DNA of 64,000 bases from Thereva unica. Taxonomy: Eukaryota > Arthropoda > Insecta > Diptera > Therevidae. The notes beneath the pieces were generated by a model, which worked only from the letters and a program-made list of their open reading frames with translations, was not told the DNA's origin and ran no database searches. This document shows positions 1 to 10,177 of this stretch, one piece after another. Within the stretch, counting starts at the first letter, position 1, and each line of letters starts with the position of its first letter. A program made the translations under genes and the position numbers. Location: the NCBI GenBank assembly GCA_949987705.1, contig OX465283.1, positions 166,857,850-166,921,849 of the forward strand, given 5' to 3'.

Positions 1-2185
1 CTCTGAAGGAACTGGGAAAGGGTCGACAACACTTTCTGAAATGAGTTTTTAGCATAATTTTTTTTTAAAATTGCGTTGACTGCCGCGCTATCTGTCAGGT
101 GATCATCGTGTCCGGCACTCGATAATAAATTAAATCGTCCTTCAAGTGACCGCAGTTAATCCGGTAGGCCGACTCGGCTGACGACTGTTTACACAGGACA
201 CCAAATTATCCTGAACTTCATGTTGCTTGTATCACAGCGGCTTATCTAAACTCCCCCAATTCTCGCATCAACATTAATTTCCAGAAATCATGCTAGAACG
301 CAATTAGAAATTAATTTGGAAATGTTTAAGCTTTTGTGCGGCAGGCCGGCGGCCATTCGACACGGGCTGGATGGCCCAATAAAAAAATCCATTTGGGGGC
401 GCTTAATTATTCTCCCCGAATGCAGACGGACGGACGGACGGACGTCAGATATTAAACTTTTAACACGAGGTCAGTGGGCCACACCCGGGCTATTAGCCGT
501 CTTTAATATAAATGATAATGGCGCGGATTGGTCGGTCTCAAGTGCCTTTTAGGTGAAAACGTTGAGCTCACCTGGTATGCCGTGGAAATGGCCGGGGCTG
601 GGGATTATGGACTAATAAGGATGACTATGGTCGATATGGCTAAAAGCTTTTCCACTCATAATTAGTTTCCCCGCTGGCGTTTTCGTGTCCTAAAATATGC
701 GGATAATTTACTTTTAGTAGTCTTTTTAAATAAAACAAAGGAGTTATACGGAATGGACACGATTTCCATGACAAATTGCCGTGACGAAAAAAGCTGGCGG
801 CTCTAATTTTGGGAGCTGTTTCCACTTAAGTAATAATCATGCAGGACAATCGCGGCATATGAACGATACATGCTTTACGGACTCGGCAATATTTGAATAC
901 TTTTTAAAGCCGCAATCGATAAACTGAAACCCTCAACTCTTGTAGTTCGCCAAACAACAAGTTCATTGTTCCCATTGTTGAGCGATTTTGCAAAGAGTTA
1001 AATGAAGTTTGATAGGAAAACTCGGCAACAATGGACGCCAACTTTACTTCATTCTCCTTGAATGGATCCCCCTCTGAAACCGAACACAAAGGATGATTCT
1101 ACAGTAAGAGTTGACATTTAGTGACCTTCTTCCTATACCGCTACAGTCATTCTGGAATTGTGCCCTGATGCTGTGTATTCGGATATGGACCCTGTCCCTG
1201 AAAACAACAAAGGGACATCCCGATCTATTAGCAAATTGATCCTTACGATAAAATCTCAATTCGCTGCTATTCTGAAAGACCAATGGCCGCCTTTGATTGC
1301 GGTCCTTTGTCCTAATAATGTATTTTCGATGGTTTCAAAGCTTTGTCATCCACAAGGATGCCCGAAAATTGGTTCAACATTTTCGCTACAGTTGTGCTGC
1401 ATCTGATATGTGCATGAAGAGTCTCTCAATGTGTGAATGCAATGAATTTTCAAGAATCTAATTGGGTGCTGTTACCTTGTAGTGAATGATTCCACTTCAC
1501 ATACATTTAAGTGGAGTTTCGGAATAATTAAGTATTTTCAATTTATGTCTTCAGTTTTAGTACAATTCGTAAATTCGTTTGTAGAGTCTCTGAAATTGTC
1601 CTCTTCACCAAACATTCTCTGAACGACTTTATTTTACTCGAAGACCACTAAGAGGTCAGCTCGGATTCGAATAGCCATCCAGAGACAGTAGGATTTGTGA
1701 GCCTTGCGGTGGGCGTATTCCGGTGCTACGCTGTTTTTGGCTGATCTTGTCGACTCAAGGTAAATGTAGAACTCCACCTTTGCTTTATAAGCATGGATCC
1801 TCGTGAAGCCCCAAAAACAGTCAATCAAAATCAAGACCAAGACCAAGACTTAACTATGCTCGCAAGACCAAGAGCAAGATTAAAAGCAAGACTTTTAGCA
1901 AGAGTCACACTATCATCATCGGATTCTGATGTTTTTTCTCCCCGTAAGAATAAATGACACGGAACAACATAGAGAGTACCTACTCTAAATGCGAAAACAT
2001 TGTTTAATAATAGTCCGACTCTGATTTGAATCCGTCTGTGGACAGGACAACATCATGGTCCTTGTCGGGTTGGAAATCTTCCATTCTTTCCTGCTAGGGA
2101 TCCAGATATTGAGGTCACCGCCGAAATTTTATTTTAGGACCATAATAGTCGGTTGGCTCTAATACAATTTCCTCCAGCGCGTGCG
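1..2185. other. Non-coding intergenic DNA, far upstream of slou
   Basis: No frame here looks like a conserved protein; the open frames are short and have no recognisable domain. A GACG microsatellite (about five units) sits near 425-444. A degenerate run of short CAAGA/CAAGAC repeats lies near 1825-1905. The rest is complex DNA of unknown role. Confidence 0.5.
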
Positions 2186-2189
2186 TATG

Positions 2190-2940
2190 TTACTATGCCA
2201 ACAGGTATTCTTGACTCAACAGCCCGCTGCACACAGACGGATGACTGTGCAGCCCGCATGCTGCTTGTTGTATAAATCAGGTGGCAGCAGATCTAGAATT
2301 ACGCTCAGCGCCTCTTTCGGACGCTTCAATTCAGCTTTGGGTCCACAATAAGAGCCAACTATTTAGCTGACTGATAAGGTCAGTATTCGACCATTAAGTG
2401 AAGGTGAACTGAGGGTGGGTATTTTATTTCTGTTGGTGAAAAGCATCAGTACTGTCTCCTCCAGGTTGACGCATAGCCATCAACGGCTGGACCAAACTCT
2501 AACCTTTCGAAGTGCCATCTCCATAGCCTCACTGATTCTGTGGAGAAATTTTCCATATACTAATATCACCATGTCATAGGCAACTGACTTTATTCTGCTC
2601 CTAGTATCTTGTCCATCTCCATGAGACATAGCAGAGGCGAGAGAGCTCGACTCCAAGGTGTATTGCAGCATGTCGACTTTATGACTCTGCTATCCCTCCG
2701 GCTGCTGTGGAGGAGTATAGTTTCCACCATGCGATGGACCCGTTGACTAACTCTAGTGTGCATTCCGGGTACTGCCCGGGTCTCCCTGAAGGTCCCGGTG
2801 CTGATGTTGTTCAAGCACCTTCTATATCTTGGAAAGCTGTTAGGGTAAACTGCTTGTATTCTAGGAAGCATTAAACAGTCTGGCAGATAATTCACCCACC
2901 TGTCTTTGCAATATGCCCACTGAGATGTAGACATAGGATC
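2190..2940 (-). pseudogene. Non-LTR retrotransposon reverse transcriptase relic (R1-like)
   Basis: Read on the minus strand, several frames give pieces of a non-LTR reverse transcriptase in the right order. First comes a stretch of the form LSPLLCLMEMDKIL, matching the box before the catalytic site. Then follows VAYDMVILVYGKF, where the family has a Y/FADD box. Next is a Val-Asn-x-x-Glu-Thr-Val block, and finally a C-terminal piece like ALSVILDLLPPDLY, typical of R1-type and related elements. The catalytic box has lost the Ala-Asp of the usual YADD (an apparent 6-nt deletion). Frames are also interrupted, so this is a dead copy. Assignment to the R1 group rests on remembered motif spacing and C-terminal style; a neighbouring clade is possible. 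Confidence 0.7.
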
Positions 2941-2944
2941 CTCT

Positions 2945-5366
2945 TTTATGGAGTTAAGAACATATTATACTAGATCTGTTTTTGGCTTCTCTAATGTCAT
3001 TTTATAATTTCTTCATCATTAAAATCTGTAAAGACTTTCCTAATACTCTGCGCTTCAATCATTGAAAAGATCACTTAATTTCGAGAACCTCCAGTATCCC
3101 TTTCAATTTTATCCAATTGCGTGTATCCGAAAGTTAATTCACCTCTAAAAGGTTAATTGCCCGCCAAATTTCAATTTCACGTGTTACGTCCTCAAACAAT
3201 TTTTTAAGTCGTCTGCTCACTTTATCCTTGGTGACCCTCTAAATGGACGCACACGCTGTCTGCCACAAATTAGATATTATCACGACACCTCGTTTCACCT
3301 AACTCACCCCAAATGAACTATTTATCACATCAGAAGGTCCAAAACTATTCCTCATTCCCCTGGCGTTGTCCAGTTTACAATAGGCATCGCAGGGGTGGGT
3401 TGGCCGGACCGCTCGACATATGCGAGCAACATTCTAATTAAATTATTTCATTCGATGATAATGATTCCATAAAAACAACGACAACAACTATTAAACCTAA
3501 CAGCCTATGACGGGCGAGTGGCTAGTCACCTATTCCCGAACCGGAAACGCAAGATTGTCGCTTTTGCGGCTGCGCGTGCCACTAATTTTGTTTTGTAGAT
3601 AAAAAAGGATAGCTCAGATCTAAGGTGCTGATACGAGAAGTGAGCGGAGTGAGTTCGCTTTGAAATGTTAATGGCGAGGCCGAGAAAGGGTTTTTCGAGC
3701 GAAATTAAATTCTTGAGATCGAAAGTGGCTGCCTAGGAATATTTCGACTGTTGTAGAAGTGACTAGCTTTCATCCCAGCCCAACTGCAATCATTTCATAA
3801 AGGATCCAAAAATGTTTATCCTGTATAAGTCCCCCCACCACCCGTAATCAATTTGGCCTTTTAGCTCTTCTTTTTGCACGGAGCAAAGGGCTTGGCTGCT
3901 TTTCAGGTGAATATTTCCAGGTTTTTTTGGCATCAGAATGCAGAACCAGGAAAAAATTCCATGTGGTTGCTTGGTTGACTGATTCCTGTCTGGTGATTTG
4001 ATTTCATTCTGCAATAATAAAGGAAGCTCCACTCTAAATGAGAATATCCAGGGAGTATCCAGGACACGAGAGATTGGAGCCTGAAAAATTCTGCTGCAAT
4101 ATCCATGATGATGGGACTGATTCGTGTGTGGTGAGTGGCACGTACGTGCATAATAATGACTGAGGGATTGATTTGATTTATTTCCGCTTTTGAAAAATTT
4201 CCAGTTTTTTTAAGGGTTCGCTCTCCTTGTGCCCGTACGGCGGGCAGATCGATCGTTTTGGTTGATTTTGGCCATAAATGAAGGAATACGCCCGATAGGA
4301 TTTTCTTTCACGACTTTTTTCTAGGGGGACTTTTGTACAGGTTCGGTAACAGAAAGACTCGTGATTAATGATGTCCATTTTGTGGTTTTCAATCAGATTG
4401 ATGAGGAATGACAAAAAAGTTTGATTCATAAAAGCAAGGATTTCTACTTTCTGTCTAATTAAATTTCCAACTTTTTATGAGCAAGAATTTTCAATACTGT
4501 GAAAGGATTCTATAAAGGACGTATTGGATTTGGAAATTGATAACAGGTAAACGTGCCCTTCCTTACCGCATATTTCCACCCTTCATGAATGCACTTTTCC
4601 CACACTACGTTAATGAAGAGTGTTCTCTAACAACTCCTTTCATCAGGATCCCTAAAAGTCCTGTCGCCATTCACTTACGAAATCCAATAATTAAATCAAC
4701 CCATAGAGCCATAATAGCTCCTTGTGATTGAACTGCTCTCGAGGCTCTTGGCAACATCTCAAGCACTTAGGGATGATAGCATATTGTAACAAAATCAACT
4801 CAAAGCCCGAATAAAAACAACAACCGGAAACATATCCTTTTCTGCCTACCCCGACACGTGCTGGACGAGTGCGGCATAATTATCGCACATTACCACTGCA
4901 ACGTCGTGATTGGAGACGCCCGCCCACTTCAGTTTGTTTGCTTACAAACTCAATATTTGCTCGAGGGCTGTTGATACTTAAGAGGGTAGGTAGCCACCAT
5001 GAAATTTGTTGCACCAGTGATTTTTTGGGTTTTTCGGGATTTTGTGCACTTAATGACCGCTCACGTGGCGCTTGACAGCAAATTATATCAGGACAGAAGT
5101 TTTGTTAGTTTAGCAAACATAATACTTTGTTGCTTGTGTGTTCCAAGTGACATCGGCTAATCCAATAATTGCTGTGTAAATAATCCTTCTGAATGGGCTA
5201 ATAAATAGTTTGATCCGCAACTATTGATGGATATCTATACCCGTACCAATAGGATGACAAGTTATGACAGGTAAATTGCAACCGAAGAAATTTCTAGTGA
5301 ACCGAACGGAAAAGTACAGGCCAAACAATTATGACAATTTCCATCCGTCTAACGAATCTGTATATT
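2945..5366. other. Intergenic DNA without recognised genes
   Basis: Complex AT-rich sequence with no credible coding frame, no long repeat and no RNA gene that I can identify. Short open frames near 3790-4430 on the minus strand show no domain. Confidence 0.4.
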
Positions 5367-5725
5367 CCCAGCGGGAAATTTATCAAGCGCTGCCAAAAGT
5401 AGCAAGAATGCAGCGCTTCCAATTAATCAATTAATATGTTCTAAAGCTCTTTGGAAGCACGCACTCATTTTCTGTTATTCCCATTAGTTGGGAAATTTGT
5501 GGTTTTTGTGTTTCCAGTGAAAACAATAAGGGACATTTTATTATTGAATTAATGCCGTTGACTAATTCTTTTCAATAAGTGTATGAAAAATTATAATGGG
5601 TCGGATTTCAGAAAAATAGTGATGATATTAATACTATGAGTCAAGAAAGTTTCAGGAGCTTCACAAGAGCGTCAGTTCCCCAGTTTCGATTGCGCTTCTT
5701 TAACAACAAAATATAAGCCTGACCG
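5367..5725. repeat. Dispersed repeat copy 1 (pairs with 8735-9120)
   Basis: This stretch begins CCCAGCGGGAAATTTATCAA and ends near TTCTTTAACAACAAAATA. The same order of blocks recurs at 8735-9120: the CCCAGCGGG start, GCGCTTCC, TTTGGAAGCA, a TTTTATTATTGAATTAATGC block, CAGGAGCTTC and the AACAACAAAATA end. It therefore looks like a non-coding transposable family about 360-390 bp long. I see no terminal inverted repeats or poly-A tail, so its class is undetermined. This copy abuts the 309-bp tandem array directly. Confidence 0.75.
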
Positions 5726-6668
5726 TTTCGAAAGTGCTCCGATTTGAATGAATGGGCCATAGTTGGAAAGGGCTCGCTCCCACGAGTTCAGAGCAGTTCA
5801 GTTTGTCAACAAATTCCAAGGGGTTCGGGAGTTATGCCCTCTTTTGTGAGTTCCCAAAGGAGGGCTGTGAAATACCCATATCTCGAGAAATACTGGTCAG
5901 CCCGGGGTGGGATTGAATTCACAGACTCCCTGGGAGGTCCCTAACAATTCCCCATTCAAAAAAGGGCCGCTCCAGAAATTGCCCAAAACCGGAAATTTTC
6001 AAAGGGGTACCCCTTGGGAAATTTTTGGCCGAATTTTCGAAAGTGCTCTGATGGGGATGAATGGGGCATCGTTGGAAAGGGCTCGCTCCCACGAGTTCAA
6101 AGCAGTTCAGTTTGTCAACAAATTCCAAGGGGTTCGGGAGTTATGCCTTTTTTTGTGAGTTCCCAAAGCAGGGCTGTGAAATGCCCATATCTCGAGAAAT
6201 ACTGGTCAGCCCGGGGTGGGATTGAATTCACAGACTCCCTGGGAGGTCCCTAACAATTCCCCATTCAAAAAAGGGCCGCTCCAGAAATTGCCCAAAACCG
6301 GAAATTTTCAAAGGGGTACCCCTTGGGAAATTTTTGGCCGAATTTTCGAAAGTGCTCTGATGGGGATGAATGGGGCATAGTTGGAAATGGCTCGCTCCCA
6401 CGAGTTCAAAGCAGTTCAGTTTGTCAACAAATTCCAAGGGGTTCGGGAGTTATGCCCTCTTTTGTGAGTTCTCAAAGAAGGGCCGTGAAATGCCCATATC
6501 TCGAGAAATACTGGTCAGCCCGGGGTGGGATTGAATTCACAGACTCCCTGGGAGGTCCCTAACAATTCCCCATTCAAAAAAGGGCCGCTCCAGAAATTGC
6601 CCAAAACCGGAAATTTTCAAAGGGGTACCCCTTGGGAAATTGTTGGCCGAATTTTCGAAAGTGCTCTG
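5726..6668. repeat. 309-bp tandem repeat array, three units plus a stub
   Basis: Units start at 5726, 6035 and 6344, each with TTTCGAAAGTGCTC, giving an exact 309-bp period. A fourth unit begins at 6653 and stops after about 16 bp. The copies differ at few positions, so the array looks young or homogenised. Short open frames repeat with the same period and are by-products of the repeat rather than genes. The last unit is followed at once by an inverted copy of part of the unit (6669-6801). Confidence 0.93.
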
Positions 6669-6801
6669 AGGGGTACCCCTTTGAAAATTTCTGGTTTTGG
6701 GCAATTTCTGGAGCGGCCCTTTTTTGAATGGGGAATTGTTAGGGACCTCCCAGGGAGTCTGTGAATTCAATCCCACCCCGGGCTGACCAGTATTTCTCGA
6801 G
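6500..6801. repeat. 133-bp inverted repeat closing the tandem array
   Basis: Positions 6500-6632 and 6669-6801 are near-perfect reverse complements, both ending in CTCGAG outside and AGGGGTACCCCT inside, with a 36-bp spacer. The right arm is therefore a fragment of the 309-bp unit in opposite orientation. Transcribed, it would form a long hairpin. Confidence 0.92.
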
Positions 6802-8733
6802 ACAAGTCATATAAGACCCTCTGGATGTCCACAGCTGTGGTATGTCAAGCACCACGTACGGCTCGCTAGTGTAGTGGTAAGCAAAATATTCCGAATGAAT
6901 AGGAAAGAATATTATTGTGATGTTGCTAGGATCTTAAAGTTGCGTTCGATTCGTCCTATTTCGTCTTGCTGCATTAATTTCGACCAATTTTCTTTGCTTC
7001 TTTATTTTGTCCTTGGGGATTTCTGGACCATCCAATAAAAGTAATGTAAAAACATATAGTTGAAAACATTTAAATTTAAAACAACTATCTCTCCTTCCAT
7101 GAGAGGGACTAGTATCTAGTATTGCAAATATCCTTACTTCGTATTTGGTATTTTCCACACAAAGCAGATCCGTTCATCTGGACGAGCTCGTTCTTTCGGC
7201 AAACAAAATTAATCACATAGAAATGCGAATCCATTTAAATTAACTCATTGCATTTTACTCTAAACCCTTCAACCCGGCGAATTAGACCGAAATGATTCCT
7301 GATGTCCTAATTGAGTTGTTACTCATGTAAACATTGAAATTGACTTAACGGTAAATCATCGCCCCTTCTGTTTGTCCATAAAAAGTAGCTCCATCATAGA
7401 ATCACCCTCTTAGTTCATCAGAAGCAATCACCCCAATCGAATTCCCTTAAAAGTGCCAAACCTCAAATATCGTAATTTTCCGGACGTCAACCCCTCTGCA
7501 TCTGGTCGTCGACGAATGCGGGGTTAACAGAGTAAAGTCCCCACCCAAGTCCCATGGGATCCCATCATTAAAATTGAGTTCACTTTCGAAATCTGGAATA
7601 TAATTTCCGAATGTTTTTTGGGGTTGGTTAGCGGGCATTAACTGCGTGCGCACCATTTAATTCCGCCAGAGACCCAACGGGGGTGTCAGGGCCAATGATA
7701 GATATGACGATGGAATCATCGCCCCTGAAAGCAGGCAGGGGAGCAGGGTTGCACAGCATAAAGAAACAAAGGAAGTGGTTATTTTCTAGTTTGTTTTGTG
7801 TGTTTGCAGCTCGGAGCCACCCTTAAGCGCTTTATCTTATTGCCACTGTAAGATTTCTCGGGATGGAATTTCACTTGGCTCCCTCCGCTTTCGGCTGTTT
7901 AAGAAGCCAACAACGGTATTGGAGACAAATAAGAGTCAACCCCGGCAAGATGAGACAAAGCGACGGCACTGGGGGTGGCTTTTATTAGGGAATTTGACAT
8001 GAGATGCGACAGATTTTCATATTATCATCCCTTGTAGCGGATGATGGAGAGATAAGGATAAGCACCGCCGGCGGAGGGGAACCAAGTGAGACATTTAAGA
8101 TGGATTTCATGTTCGCAATAATCACAGATGGCGTAATTGGAGTAATTACATGCCACCTTAAAAGGCTCTCACTGAGTGCTGCTGGCCGGATTCTGGGTCG
8201 GTTATTAATTTGGCATTTAAAAGCTTATTTGCGGGGCATGGTACGACGTGGTGGCTGCCGGTGTTTTACATCATATTCCTCCGGGAAATTATCACACTTT
8301 GAACAAATTATGGCCTTCGTGAGTGAAAAATGCTCTACCTTTTAGCATTTCCATCTTTATTAAGTAAAAGGGAATGTTCAGAAAGTATGTTATAATTTGT
8401 AACAGGAAATTCTGTGATATTTGCATGCACGACTACGACCACTACTACAAGACTTCTATTGGCAGGAAGTTAGCGCTTTATTGTTTTTGTTTTGAATAAG
8501 AATTATGTTGGAAAGAATCCTTATTATTTTTGAAGATCAATCTGTTAGGTTAGAAATGTTTCAAGACTGCTGAGATGCGTTGAAACAACAAAAATGTATC
8601 ATTTCCATTGATTGTGAACGTTAGGAGATAATAGCAGAAGGATTTAACTGGATGGTATCAAAATTGGTTTCAGTCCATATCCATGATAGTTGTTACTACC
8701 CTTATAAAGAAGCACCTCAATACTTTTAGCCCA
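6802..8733. other. Intergenic DNA, no recognised gene
   Basis: Complex sequence with no coding frame I can support. The open frame at 8004-8345 (113 codons, +) has no recognisable domain and no matching exon or splice context, so I treat it as chance. Confidence 0.4.
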
Positions 8734-8734
8734 T

Positions 8735-9120
8735 CCCAGCGGGAAATTTATCAAGTGCTGTCAAAAGTAGCAAAAATATAGCGCTTCCTATTCATATATT
8801 TGGAACGTCTTTGGAAGCATGCACTCTAACTAACATTTCTTGCTTTGTTTTTCTCAAGTTTTCCGTTAGTTTCAATTCTGGTGATAATAATAAATGAAAT
8901 TTTATTATTGAATTAATGCTGCTGGAAAAATTATTTCATTAAAAGTATTTCAGCTTTTTGTGTACAAATTAATCATTGAAGTTGAAACTTTATTAGGGGC
9001 TGGATTTTAGCAAAATATTGATCCTTGCGTGGTCACGAAAGATTCAGGAGCTTCCGAAGAGCTTCAATTTCCTAACTTCAGTTGTGCTTCTTCAACAACA
9101 AAATAGAAGCGGTTCGTTCT
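8735..9120. repeat. Dispersed repeat copy 2 (pairs with 5367-5725)
   Basis: Same orientation and block order as 5367-5725, more diverged and with small indels. Unlike the first copy it is not followed by the 309-bp array, so the two repeats are separate entities. Confidence 0.75.
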
Positions 9121-9559
9121 GATGACTTGCCTGTGTTAAAAAGAAAGCAATTGGGGCATGAATAAGAAGCGCATTGGTATTCCTTTTCAGTGCTTCAAAA
9201 TCTGTTCAAATATGACAAAAGAAAAAATACATCGGTTTGTTTGTTTGGAATCTGTTCGAATTCAGAAGGGTAAAAAAATTACAAGAAGAGTTTAAAAAGT
9301 TTCAATAAGTGTAAAGACAAAACAACCGCACAGTGCCGGCTGATCGTGCTAGGCCCGGGTGGGTAGCCAGACAACCAAACTCCTATCCAAACTACAATCT
9401 AACTACATACCATTCGGGCAAGGTAGGCTTTGATGTGCCTTTTTACTAGGATATAGGATCTTGGCTTACCTTAATCAGAACGCTTGTAAAAGGTGGTTGT
9501 TGTATTGCCTGCCCGAGAGCCCCTTCATGTTCCGCCCTTTGTTTTTTGAGGCTATTTTG

Positions 9560-9960
9560 AAATGTTGAAAGTTGGTGTGCTTGATTTCAAACCACTTTCC
9601 TCACACCCTCAAACTCAAACCCTCCACCAGTTCAGTACAAATTAGGCAACTCCTTCTCTGGCGAAAGGCTTTTAAAACTATTCAGTTTAGCTGTATCTTA
9701 GACGGTTCTCATTCTTCTCCAATATCTCGAGGGACTTCTCGTTGATTTAGGAGAAAGAATGTAATGTTCTTCTTCGGTTCCTTTGCTTTCATGACATCCA
9801 TAGGAACCGCAAGATTTTGAGCCTGGAGACACTGGAGAAGCTTTCTAGGCTCCAAATTTACTTTAACCAGACCTAGAGCTCTACTCAAGATATCCGCAGC
9901 TGGGATTAGTCTGCATGCGCATACCGACCGACCTCTGTTTTTCTGAATTCGGTTCACCCG
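9560..9960 (-). other. Possible coding relic of unknown origin
   Basis: A minus-strand frame of about 82 codons (9709-9957) has a balanced composition and looks more protein-like than its surroundings. It has no motif I recognise. It may be a retroelement ORF fragment; it could equally be chance. Confidence 0.2.
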
Positions 9961-10177
9961 GGGGTTGTCTCAGTTATCGACTCTTGGCTGGATGAGAGTA
10001 GATTTTCCTTTGAGGAGATCGATAACTCCCCCTGGTATTTTTTTTGCAAACTCAACTGGTCTAGATTCAGGGTAGCGAGCCCTTTCCAACGAGGCATCAT
10101 TGCTTAAAAGTAATTATTCTGTATATTAGGTATTATTGAGCAATTCCATTTTCCATTTGTTGATTGACCCTTCATAT

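Noticed and set aside
5744..6776. Series of 60-80-codon open frames repeating every 309 bp
   Set aside because: They follow the tandem repeat on both strands, including the inverted unit, and are by-products of the repeat.
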